A stretch of 7,080 bases of DNA, from the NCBI GenBank assembly GCA_034429695.1, contig DAOUGC010000274.1:1-7080 (forward strand), written 5' to 3'. This document shows, piece by piece, positions 1 to 6,559 of the stretch; within the stretch, counting starts at the first letter, position 1, and the number at the start of each line of letters is the position of its first letter. The notes beneath the pieces are model-generated. The model was not told where the DNA came from. It saw only the letters and a program-made list of their open reading frames with translations, and searched no databases. A program made the translations under genes and the position numbers. The DNA comes from DAOUGC01 sp034429695. Its GTDB lineage: Bacteria > Chloroflexota > Anaerolineae > Anaerolineales > Anaerolineaceae.

Positions 1-459
1 CCCCACCACCAGCACCCTTCGGATTTGTTCCTTGCCCACCATCTTCCAGCGGTAAGCCAACCGGTAAACAAGACGCCACAGAGCAAGCATCATAAAGGCT
101 TCTGTACAGAAAAAGACGAACAGGAAACGCGAGATATCGCGAAAGGTCATGAACAGCACCCCGGCACAGGACACGGAGGCGAGGAAAACCCCCAGTGCCA
201 GGCTGCCCATTTCGTCGGCTACGCGCAGGTTGCGCCTGCCGTCGTATACCGACAGGATCATTAACATGGATACCCATACCAGCGGAAAGACAATGTAAAG
301 CACCCACGGCAACCGCACCGGTTCAGGCACAGGCTTGACAATTGGAATCTCGGAGATCTCCACCCGTAATTCTGCCGAAACATACAGTGTGAGCGCCACC
401 ATTAACCCATCCAGCAGCATGGAGAACAAAGCAAAAGTCGCAGAAAATCTACGCAGCAT
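1..459 (-). CDS. Polyprenyl-phosphate sugar-1-phosphate transferase (polyprenyl glycosylphosphotransferase), N-terminal part, cut by window edge
   Basis: The visible 153 residues are the N-terminal membrane part of a WbaP/ExoY-like initiating enzyme, which transfers a sugar 1-phosphate from a nucleotide sugar to undecaprenyl phosphate at the inner face of the membrane. Four hydrophobic segments are visible, at about residues 9-29, 52-71, 86-106 and 112-132. The stretch DISRFL (108-113) followed by a helix and WRLVYR (128-133) resembles the end of the membrane domain in this family. RRVLVVG (147-153) is the first strand and start of the glycine-rich loop of the Rossmann-like CoA-binding-type domain that normally follows. 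The catalytic sugar-transferase domain would lie beyond position 1. The ATG at 459 overlaps the preceding WecG/TagA-like gene by 11 bases. It has a modest purine-rich stretch (AGGCAGGG) upstream, while the alternative ATG at 420 has none. The family call rests on topology and the loop motif, not on the catalytic domain; sugar specificity cannot be read. Confidence 0.82.
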   Translation of the reverse strand, partial: MLRRFSATFALFSMLLDGLMVALTLYVSAELRVEISEIPIVKPVPEPVRLPWVLYIVFPLVWVSMLMILSVYDGRRNLRVADEMGSLALGVFLASVSCAGVLFMTFRDISRFLFVFFCTEAFMMLALWRLVYRLAYRWKMVGKEQIRRVLVVG

Positions 460-1240
460 TTGGCCCTGCCTTTTTCCCTTTGGATAACCACATCTTTACC
501 TGCTCAAGGAGGATCAACACCACAAATCGGGGATAACCAAGCACGTATCGTTTCCACAACCGCCCCGGTTCGCTCAACAGTCTGAACAGCCATTCCAGTC
601 CGCTTGTTTGCACCCAGCGCGGTGCCTGCGCTTTGCGCCCGGAAAGAAAGTCAAACGCTGCCCCCACACCGATCAACACCGGCACACCCAGCGCTGCCAC
701 TTCAGACGCCATCCAGCGTTCCTGTCTGGGCGAACCGATCCCAACCCACACAATATCTGGCTTTGCACGCTGAAGGCGTTCCCGCATCTGTTCTGTTTCT
801 TCCCCGGTTAATGCCCTGAATGGCGGCGACTCGATCCCCACCACATTCAGCCCGGGATATTGTGCTCCGAGTCTTTCTGCCAGTTCTTCCGCAACCCCGG
901 GAGCGCCCCCGTAGAAATAATGTCGGTAGCCGCGATTCAATCCTGCCCGGCACGTTTCCAGCAACAGGTCGGGCCCATACACCCGTTCCACCCGCTTAAA
1001 ACCACGCCAACGCAACAACCACACCACTGCCATTCCGTCAGGTGTGGTCAACCCACTCTGGTTGTAAATCGGCATGAGTTCAGGATGATCATGGCACTCC
1101 ATGATCGCATGTGCCGGTGTCACACAAACATAGTTGGGTTCATTCTGCTCAATCCATGCAGCAATGTGCGCCTGGGCATCCACCATATTAATGGCACTCA
1201 CCCCCACCCCCAGAATGGCGCATCGTGGTGGGGTCATCAT
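449..1240 (-). CDS. WecG/TagA/CpsF family glycosyltransferase
   Basis: This 263-residue protein has the full length and motif order of the WecG/TagA/CpsF (GT26) family, which transfers N-acetylmannosamine or a related sugar to an undecaprenyl-diphosphate-linked first sugar. Visible marks are the N-terminal GVGVSAINMVDA (11-22), VTPAHA with Thr41 (40-45), TTPDGM with Asp68 (65-70), YGGAPG (110-115), GIGSPRQERW (167-176) and GVGAAFDFLSG (191-201). The C-terminal block GLEWLFRLLSEPGRLWKRY (214-232) is the part known in TagA to associate with the membrane and complete the active site. Asp68 and Thr41 match the positions implicated in catalysis in TagA, from memory. The ATG at 1240 forms a four-base ATGA overlap with the stop of the upstream glycosyltransferase and has AGGAAGGA (1248-1255) seven bases upstream; an immediate second ATG at 1237 is less well spaced. 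The next gene, the initiating transferase, overlaps its end, consistent with an early step after lipid loading. The exact donor is unknown. Confidence 0.95.
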   Translation of the reverse strand: MMTPPRCAILGVGVSAINMVDAQAHIAAWIEQNEPNYVCVTPAHAIMECHDHPELMPIYNQSGLTTPDGMAVVWLLRWRGFKRVERVYGPDLLLETCRAGLNRGYRHYFYGGAPGVAEELAERLGAQYPGLNVVGIESPPFRALTGEETEQMRERLQRAKPDIVWVGIGSPRQERWMASEVAALGVPVLIGVGAAFDFLSGRKAQAPRWVQTSGLEWLFRLLSEPGRLWKRYVLGYPRFVVLILLEQVKMWLSKGKKAGPNAA

Positions 1241-2448
1241 TCAACCGTCCTTCCTGCGCCTGCCTGAATGTATGCCGCTTCCACTTTTTGTGCAATGCCA
1301 TCCCAAGAAAAATAGTGTTGCGCCCGCAATTTACCGGCAGCACCCATCTGTGCCCTTTCGCCGGGGTGTTCCAGCAGCCAGACCAGCCGCTCCGCCAGCT
1401 CATGCTCATCAACTGATGATTGTGGAGCGACCAGCAAACCATCCACCCCGTCACGGATCACTTCGGTCACCGCGGGGATGGAACAGCCCACCACCGGCTT
1501 GCCCATCATCCAGGCTTCCACATACACACCGCCAAAGCTCTCCTGGCTGGAGGGCAGGCAGAAAATATCACAGGCGGCAAGCGCATCGGTTTTGGTCTGC
1601 AAATCCACAGACCCCATGACGAGCAAACGCGGGTCTTTGATTTCCGTAAACAACGAAGCAGAGAAGGGGGTATCCGGCCCCAGAAAGCCAAAGCAAACTT
1701 CGGGGTGCGTCTTCCAGACCTGGCCTGCGGCGTTCAACAGCCGCTTCACACCCTTGTACTCGTATTTTTGGCCCAGGAACAGGATCAACGGGTGGTCACC
1801 CAGCCCATGACAGGCACGAAACGCTTCACCATCTCCCTGTTCAGCCAGTACCGGCCCAATGCCGGTTACATGCACCCGGCTGTCGTCAACACCCAACCCG
1901 CACAGCACCTGTTTTTCAGCGTTCGTAAGCGCGATCACCGCATCAGCGGTGCGGTACAGGCGCTGATAATGGCGGTGCAGCCAGCCCTCCCAGCGCGGGT
2001 GATGCAATGGGGTCAGGATGAAAGGCAGATCGTGCTTTCGCGCATACTCACAGGAGGCGTAACTCAAGGGTTCCCGCCCGACGCGCACATTATGAACGAC
2101 ATTGACGCCCGCACCAAAGTTCTCCAGGCGCGGGATCAACTGGTGGGCAAGCACCGGCAGGCAAGCATCCATCAATGGATAATAAGCGGCGGCAAACGGC
2201 AACTTCACCATGCGTTCCTGCCAAGTGAACCCCATGCGCCTCACCGCTATTCCCTCCAGCACATAATCCAGATCCTCGCCCGGGGCATTGATCGTGGTTC
2301 CCCTTAACCAGTCTGTCCGGTTTGAATCCCAGTGTGATAGCACGCGCACAGCGTTACGGCGGGCAAGCTCAACCGCCAGCCGATGCGTGTGGATCTGCGC
2401 CCCGCCAACCGAAGGAGGATAGGCGGTGATGGTCATGAGCACATTCAC
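1237..2448 (-). CDS. GT4-type glycosyltransferase (GT-B fold)
   Basis: This 403-residue protein has the two Rossmann-like domains of a retaining GT-B glycosyltransferase. The N-terminal acceptor domain begins with ITAYPPSVGGAQIHTHRLA (7-25), with its glycine-rich loop at 15-16. The C-terminal nucleotide-sugar domain starts near LILFLGQKYEYKG (221-233) and contains CLPSSQESFGGVYVE (297-311), in which Glu303 and Glu311 form the E-x7-E donor-binding motif, then GKPVVG (316-321) and IRDGVDGLL (331-339). The Arg of the usual phosphate-binding Arg-x4-Lys pair appears to be Gln227, with Lys232 kept and Lys228 adjacent. The start is GTG at 2448, giving a GTGA overlap with the upstream stop. AAGGTG at 2457-2462 supports it, whereas the ATG four codons later lacks a ribosome site. 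It probably adds one sugar to the growing lipid-linked oligosaccharide on the cytoplasmic side. Donor and linkage cannot be predicted. Confidence 0.93.
   Translation of the reverse strand: MNVLMTITAYPPSVGGAQIHTHRLAVELARRNAVRVLSHWDSNRTDWLRGTTINAPGEDLDYVLEGIAVRRMGFTWQERMVKLPFAAAYYPLMDACLPVLAHQLIPRLENFGAGVNVVHNVRVGREPLSYASCEYARKHDLPFILTPLHHPRWEGWLHRHYQRLYRTADAVIALTNAEKQVLCGLGVDDSRVHVTGIGPVLAEQGDGEAFRACHGLGDHPLILFLGQKYEYKGVKRLLNAAGQVWKTHPEVCFGFLGPDTPFSASLFTEIKDPRLLVMGSVDLQTKTDALAACDIFCLPSSQESFGGVYVEAWMMGKPVVGCSIPAVTEVIRDGVDGLLVAPQSSVDEHELAERLVWLLEHPGERAQMGAAGKLRAQHYFSWDGIAQKVEAAYIQAGAGRTVE
1248..1255 (-). promoter_or_regulatory. Ribosome binding site (AGGAAGGA) for the WecG/TagA-like gene
   Basis: AGGAAGGA on the minus strand ends seven bases before the first of two consecutive ATG codons (1240 and 1237). 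The spacing favours the first ATG, which also overlaps the upstream stop. Confidence 0.65.
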
Positions 2449-3611
2449 GGCTTGAGCACCTTTTCGTACAGCGCACTGATTGCCAGTTTCATCACATCAT
2501 AAGAATAACTGACCCGGTAACGTTCTTTAAGGGCAGCCCCCAGTTTGAGCCGTGTCTCGCGGTCATTGTAGAGGGAACACAATACATCCGTAAGCTGCTC
2601 ATCGTCACCCGGATCCACCAACAAACCACTGCGCCCGTCCTCGATGATCTCCGGTATGCCTCCGATGCAGGTTGCCACGCAGGCCAAACCCATGCGGGCG
2701 GCGTTCAGCAGGCTGGTGGGCAGGGCGTCAAACCGGGTGGGGCAATGCACGAACACCTCGCACATGGCGTAGTATGGGTCAGGGTCTGCCACCCAACCAG
2801 TGAAGAAAACACGATGAACCAGGTTATGGTCGAGAACGTAATCCTTCAACTCCTGCTCATAAATTTCATATTCCTCAACCCCCTGCGAATCGCCCACCAG
2901 CATCAACATGGCATTCTGAGCCCGGCCATCGGCGATCATTTGCTCAAATGCCTCCAGCAGCACCAATTGTCCTTTGAGAGGATTGATTGGGGCAATGCAG
3001 CCGATCACCCAGGCCCAGGCAGGCAGCCCGATCAACCGCTCATCAAATGCAATCGCCTTGTCCGGCGGGGTATCCAGTGGAGGCAGCCCATTGTGAATGG
3101 TGGTGATGGGTACGCCAAACCACGGTGCAACCGATTTTAGATGGGTCCGCACTGCCTGTGATACGCAGATCACGTGATGCGACAACGCCTCCAGCAGACG
3201 CAATTTAACTCCACCGGAATGTTCCAGACTGGTTACATCGTGCAGATGAGCGATAACCCGCACGCCTGCCATCCACCCGCCCAGCCCGCCGGCATATACC
3301 GCCTGAATTTTGTTGCAATGCACCAGGGTGGCTGAATATTTTTTGATGACATTATGGATCACTCTGGCATTTTCAAACCAGTGAGCAAACTGGGCGTACC
3401 ATCCCCTGGCAGAAACATCCGGCAGCAAGGGAGCGTATTCCACCGGAAAGCCCTGCTGCGCGCAGCGCTGCGTCAACCAACCATCGGCAGCCGTCACCAG
3501 CACAGGTGAATGCCCCATCTCCCGTGCTGCCTGCATATAGAGCAGCAGCATTTCCTCTGCTCCACCCTGTATGGATGTGGGGCTGACAAAAACAATGGAG
3601 GTAGGTTTCAT
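2445..3611 (-). CDS. GT4-type glycosyltransferase with substituted donor-site motif
   Basis: This 388-residue GT-B protein keeps the overall family plan: FVSPTSIQGGAEEMLLLYM (8-26) with the glycine-rich loop, IAHLHDVTS (120-128), CVSQAVRTHL (149-158), TIHNGL (171-176), and a C-terminal domain from WVIGCIAPINPLKGQ (201-215) through LMLVGD (236-241), VFFTGWVADPD (268-278) and ATCIGGIPEIIEDG (313-326). It departs from its three neighbours at the donor site. The E-x7-E motif reads D295-ALPTSLL-N303, and the Arg usually five residues before Lys213 is Pro208. Length and remaining motifs are normal and the frame is intact, so it is not an obvious pseudogene. The ATG at 3611 makes an ATGA overlap with the upstream gene and has AGGGA (3617-3621) five bases upstream. 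It may use an unusual donor or a diverged binding mode. A reduced or non-catalytic role is possible but not shown. Confidence 0.92.
   Translation of the reverse strand: MKPTSIVFVSPTSIQGGAEEMLLLYMQAAREMGHSPVLVTAADGWLTQRCAQQGFPVEYAPLLPDVSARGWYAQFAHWFENARVIHNVIKKYSATLVHCNKIQAVYAGGLGGWMAGVRVIAHLHDVTSLEHSGGVKLRLLEALSHHVICVSQAVRTHLKSVAPWFGVPITTIHNGLPPLDTPPDKAIAFDERLIGLPAWAWVIGCIAPINPLKGQLVLLEAFEQMIADGRAQNAMLMLVGDSQGVEEYEIYEQELKDYVLDHNLVHRVFFTGWVADPDPYYAMCEVFVHCPTRFDALPTSLLNAARMGLACVATCIGGIPEIIEDGRSGLLVDPGDDEQLTDVLCSLYNDRETRLKLGAALKERYRVSYSYDVMKLAISALYEKVLKP
2457..2462 (-). promoter_or_regulatory. Ribosome binding site (AAGGTG) deciding the GTG start at 2448
   Basis: AAGGTG on the minus strand sits eight bases before GTG at 2448. 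The alternative ATG at 2436 has no purine-rich site at a suitable distance, so the GTG that overlaps the upstream stop is preferred. Confidence 0.5.
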
Positions 3612-4744
3612 GATTTTCCCTGCAGCACCTGCTGATAGATCTGGCGGATTTTCTGCACCATCTGGTCCACGGTAAACTCAGATTGCATGCGCTGGAAAGC
3701 AGCGTGGGTACGCATTGCGGTTCCAGCGGGATCGTCACGCATCTGGCGAATGGCTGATGCCAGTTGCTCCGGGCTGGATGGGTCAAACAACAGGCCGTAC
3801 CCGCCTTCACCGAGTATCTCTGGGATGGCGCCCGCCCGGCTGCCAATCACCGGCACATTCTGGATCATCGCTTCCAGCAAGACCAGACCCAATCCCTCCC
3901 ATTTGGATGGGAGAATGAATACATCCAGAGCGCAAAACAATCGGGCTGCATTCTCACGGTGTCCTGCAAATGTGATGTTACCCAGCGCAAGATCTTGCGC
4001 CAAAGCTTCCAACCCACCGCGTTGATCGCCTTCGCCGATCAGGACAAACTGAACCTCCGGCAGCATGGCCGCAGCCCTGATCAGCACCTCCAGGTTCTTT
4101 TGCGCCGTTAACCTTCCGGCAAAACCGGCAACAAAACCATCCTCCGACATACCCAACGCCTTTCGCGCCTCAAGTCGTGATTCCGGGTTGGGCACATCAT
4201 GAATACCGTAATAAATGCGGGTGACTTTGTTCCCGTTAATACCCATGTCGTGCACAAGTTGTGCCTGTACAGCATCCGATATGGCAATTTGGTGTCTGAC
4301 GAGACCATCCAGCCAGCGCAGACGGGTTTTCCAGTAGGTCTGGGAGTAGTACGGCTCGTTGTTGTGCACACTTGTCACAACATTCCTGCATCCTGCCAGC
4401 CAGGCAGCCAGCCGCCCGATCAGATCGCCGTCGTCCAGATGGGTGTGGACGATCCAATCCCGGCGCTTCCTGAGCAATATCAACAGTGACCTGATCATGC
4501 CGGCCTTTTTCAGCCAGCCGGGCTTCGCGCTACCCTCAACATAGTGGACTGTTATTCCGGCCTGTGATAATGCCCGGCAGCGCTGCTCCAGCCGGTTCCC
4601 ACGTTGGATGACCAGCACAGCCAGTTCAACCTGTTCTCCGGCTGCCTGCTGCGCCTGCATCAGCGTGAACAGATGATTCTCCGCCCCGCTGAAAACCGGG
4701 TGGATGCTATCATCATTGAAAGGCATCACATGAATGATGTTCAT
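3608..4744 (-). CDS. GT4-type glycosyltransferase (GT-B fold)
   Basis: This 378-residue protein is a complete GT-B glycosyltransferase with canonical donor-site residues. The N-terminal domain carries FSGAENHLFTLM (18-29) and VHTHLDDGDLIGRLAAWL (99-116), the usual helix after a His-x-His strand, then TSVHNNEPYY (124-133) and ISDAVQ (155-160). The C-terminal domain has GFAGRLTAQKN (207-217), with Arg211 and Lys216 expected to contact the nucleotide diphosphate, IGEGDQ (236-241), and LPSKWEGLGLVLLEA (278-292), with Glu283 and Glu291 as the E-x7-E pair. GAIPEILGEGGYGLLFDP (305-322) follows. No signal peptide or membrane segment is seen, so it should act at the cytoplasmic face. The ATG at 4744 overlaps the upstream stop by four bases. 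The purines before it are weak (GAGCGGG), which suggests that translation depends on coupling to the upstream gene. Sugar specificity is not predictable. Confidence 0.94.
   Translation of the reverse strand: MNIIHVMPFNDDSIHPVFSGAENHLFTLMQAQQAAGEQVELAVLVIQRGNRLEQRCRALSQAGITVHYVEGSAKPGWLKKAGMIRSLLILLRKRRDWIVHTHLDDGDLIGRLAAWLAGCRNVVTSVHNNEPYYSQTYWKTRLRWLDGLVRHQIAISDAVQAQLVHDMGINGNKVTRIYYGIHDVPNPESRLEARKALGMSEDGFVAGFAGRLTAQKNLEVLIRAAAMLPEVQFVLIGEGDQRGGLEALAQDLALGNITFAGHRENAARLFCALDVFILPSKWEGLGLVLLEAMIQNVPVIGSRAGAIPEILGEGGYGLLFDPSSPEQLASAIRQMRDDPAGTAMRTHAAFQRMQSEFTVDQMVQKIRQIYQQVLQGKS
3617..3621 (-). promoter_or_regulatory. Ribosome binding site (AGGGA) for the 3611 glycosyltransferase
   Basis: The minus strand reads AGGGA five bases before the ATG at 3611, inside the end of the upstream glycosyltransferase gene. 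It supports initiation at the ATGA overlap. Confidence 0.55.
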
Positions 4745-5889
4745 GCCATCAACCCGCTCAGCGCTCTAATGTATGCCTGCATAGTGACATCAAAATCATG
4801 GCGAGTCTTTTCCTGCCACGCGGCCATCGCCAATCCGTAACGCAGTTCTTCATCCCTCTGCAATCGGGTCAGGATGGTACTCAATGCTGATATGTCACCG
4901 TACTCAAACAAGAGGCCATTGCGTCCATCCTCAACCACCTCGGGATTGCCGCCACTGGTGGTGGTCACCAGCATCAATCCGGCTGCCGCACCTTCCAGAA
5001 GCACGTGCGGGTGTCCCTCATACGAGGATGGCAACACAAGCACGTCATGCCGATTGAGCAATGCACGATAATCGGCCCCAAAAACACGGTCATGAAAGAC
5101 AATCCGCGCCTGCATACCCATCGCTGCCACCATTTGTTTGAGGTGGTTCAACTCGGGTCCCTCACCAAGGATGGTCAGGGTGACGTGGGGTGCATCCTGC
5201 AGGGCAGTGATCAGGGTATCCACGCCCTTCCAGTTGACCAGCCTGCCGCTGTACAGCACTTTCAAGGTTGGTTCGGTTCGCTGGCGGGGCGAAAGATTCT
5301 CATATTCAAACAGGTCAACCCCGTTGGGAATCACCTGTATCCGTGCAGGCGGTACGCCCCAGCCCTCAACCATGCGTTTGAGATAATGGGAAGGAGTGAT
5401 CACCAGTCGAGCCGATTCCAGCGCCGCCCTGCGGTGGTCAACCATCGCTTGCACTTGAGGCGGGTACTGCCCACAGTGCTGAAAATCATCAATCGATGAC
5501 TGTGTCCAGCCCAGGTTGCGCGCGGTTTCCCAGGCTGCATCGCCGACTATTTTCACAACGTATGTTTTGCCGGTCAGTTGTGCTGCCCGGAAAACCAGAT
5601 ATTCCAGATTATTGGCAAACATGACATCCGCTTTCAGTGCCTCCATCCAGATGCTGACAAACGCCCTGACACGAAATAGTTTGCGCGGGGCAAGCGCCAC
5701 CCGCTTAACCCTGAAGGGGCGCTGCGAATCGCCTGCGTCATGCGCCTTGGCGGATGAACAAATCACCTGTACAGCGAAGTCCTGCCGGGATAATCCATGC
5801 GCCAGATGATCCACAAACGTGGCAGGTCCCCCGATCATCGGCGGGAAGATCTCGCTCACCAGCAGGATGGAACGCGAATTATCTTTCAT
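4741..5889 (-). CDS. GT4-type glycosyltransferase (GT-B fold)
   Basis: From the ATG at 5889 the product has 382 residues and starts directly with the first beta strand, SILLVSEIFPPMIGGPATF (7-25), as expected for this family. Other marks are DHLAHGLS (27-34), VVKIVGDAAWE (111-121), ITPSHYLKRM (164-173), IPNGVD (187-192), LYSGRLVNWKG (212-222) with Arg216 and Lys221, ILGEGPE (240-246), and LPSSYEGHPHVLLEG (286-300) with Glu291 and Glu299 as the E-x7-E motif. TSGGNPEVVEDGRNGLLF (311-328) follows. The frame stays open upstream to a TTG at 6009, but that 40-residue extension lies over the end of the methyltransferase gene and adds nothing family-like, so I reject it. A 22-base gap separates it from that gene, and the sequence before the ATG has no good Shine-Dalgarno match. 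It is the first glycosyltransferase in transcription order; its donor is unknown. Confidence 0.93.
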   Translation of the reverse strand: MKDNSRSILLVSEIFPPMIGGPATFVDHLAHGLSRQDFAVQVICSSAKAHDAGDSQRPFRVKRVALAPRKLFRVRAFVSIWMEALKADVMFANNLEYLVFRAAQLTGKTYVVKIVGDAAWETARNLGWTQSSIDDFQHCGQYPPQVQAMVDHRRAALESARLVITPSHYLKRMVEGWGVPPARIQVIPNGVDLFEYENLSPRQRTEPTLKVLYSGRLVNWKGVDTLITALQDAPHVTLTILGEGPELNHLKQMVAAMGMQARIVFHDRVFGADYRALLNRHDVLVLPSSYEGHPHVLLEGAAAGLMLVTTTSGGNPEVVEDGRNGLLFEYGDISALSTILTRLQRDEELRYGLAMAAWQEKTRHDFDVTMQAYIRALSGLMA

Positions 5890-5911
5890 TTCTACACTTG
5901 GAGGCAGGAAA
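5890..5911 (-). other. Only intergenic gap in the window (22 bases)
   Basis: These 22 bases separate the stop of the second methyltransferase from the ATG of the first glycosyltransferase. They hold no terminator-like hairpin, no recognisable promoter and no good Shine-Dalgarno sequence. Read-through from the methyltransferases into the glycosyltransferases is therefore expected. Confidence 0.7.
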
Positions 5912-6559
5912 TCATTCAGGCATCCTGGATAAATAATAAATGCAACGTTCGGTAAAAAGACCGCGTCGGTCAGGAATGTGATTGAGGATGAGTTCCAACA
6001 AATCACCAATTATTTTTCCGGGTATTCCCCTCATTCCATGCTCAATTTGTTCAACCTGCTCCGTCAGTGAGAAACCTGCATGTTGACCCAGCTCTTCAAT
6101 AAATGCTTGCATTTGTGGGTATACGGTAAGCCAGCGATGGCGATCACCCTGATGATTCACCAGCAAATCATATTTTCCAGTAGCCAATCGCCCGGTAAAA
6201 AGATACGCCGTACGGCGATACAGGCTGGAATAATTAGGCAACCCAATCACCACACCGCAACGAGCAATCCGGCATAATTCCACAAACGCGGCATGCATAT
6301 TTTCCACATGTTCGAGAACATCCAGTGCAACCACATAGTCAAACTGATCATTCCCGAAGGCCAGGGGATTTTCGAGATTAATGGAATAATCATGTCCCTC
6401 CACCTGATCAGCAGAGAAATACCTGCAGGTGGGCGAAAGGTATTTTTGCAACACCCTGTCCCTTGCACCAATATCCAACACCGAAAAATCACCCGAAGGC
6501 AATTGTGTGGAAACAATCTCGTACTTGGGTTTTCGGGTGTATCTTTTGCTGACTGTCAT
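5912..6559 (-). CDS. Class I SAM-dependent methyltransferase (Methyltransf_11-like), second of a tandem pair
   Basis: This 215-residue protein has a single Rossmann-type methyltransferase domain. FSVLDIGARDRVLQKYL (25-41) is the SAM-binding motif I in a variant form (D-I-G-A-R rather than D-x-G-x-G). DYVVALDVLEHVEN (74-87) is the typical motif around the adenine-binding and post-motif region, and VVIGLPN (103-109) is the motif III-like strand. A block at 121-146, with FTGRL, GKYDL and GDRHRWLT as key parts, is also strongly kept in the upstream neighbour. By eye the two share roughly 55-60% identity over about 115 residues, so they are paralogues. The ATG at 6559 makes an ATGA overlap with the upstream stop and has a perfect GGAGG seven bases upstream. 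In a sugar-polymer operon the likely acceptor is a sugar hydroxyl or a chain end, but this is inference. G+C is about 47% by hand count, lower than in the glycosyltransferase gene counted. Confidence 0.9.
   Translation of the reverse strand: MTVSKRYTRKPKYEIVSTQLPSGDFSVLDIGARDRVLQKYLSPTCRYFSADQVEGHDYSINLENPLAFGNDQFDYVVALDVLEHVENMHAAFVELCRIARCGVVIGLPNYSSLYRRTAYLFTGRLATGKYDLLVNHQGDRHRWLTVYPQMQAFIEELGQHAGFSLTEQVEQIEHGMRGIPGKIIGDLLELILNHIPDRRGLFTERCIYYLSRMPE

Noticed and set aside
25..264. Small plus-strand open frame of 79 codons
   Set aside because: It lies opposite the membrane-domain gene at 1-459, whose hydrophobic segments and family-like motifs explain this DNA better.
860..1619. Plus-strand open frames of 135 and 161 codons
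   Set aside because: They overlap each other and lie opposite the WecG/TagA-like and glycosyltransferase genes; the translations are Pro/His-rich without domains.
1420..2307. Long open frame on the plus strand (295 codons) opposite a glycosyltransferase gene
   Set aside because: It is antisense to a clearly recognisable GT-B gene. Its product has no family motifs and is rich in His, Gln and Arg, typical of a shadow frame in moderately GC-rich DNA.
2445..3611. Pseudogene status for the glycosyltransferase with altered motifs
   Set aside because: Full length, intact frame, good ribosome site and otherwise normal motifs; substitutions alone do not show loss of function.
5890..5911. Possible internal promoter or terminator in the 22-base gap
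   Set aside because: Too short, with no convincing -10/-35 pair and no hairpin followed by a T run.
5890..6009. 40-residue N-terminal extension of the 4741-5889 glycosyltransferase from a TTG at 6009
   Set aside because: It overlaps the methyltransferase end in another frame, begins at a rare start codon and precedes a protein that already starts at the normal first beta strand.
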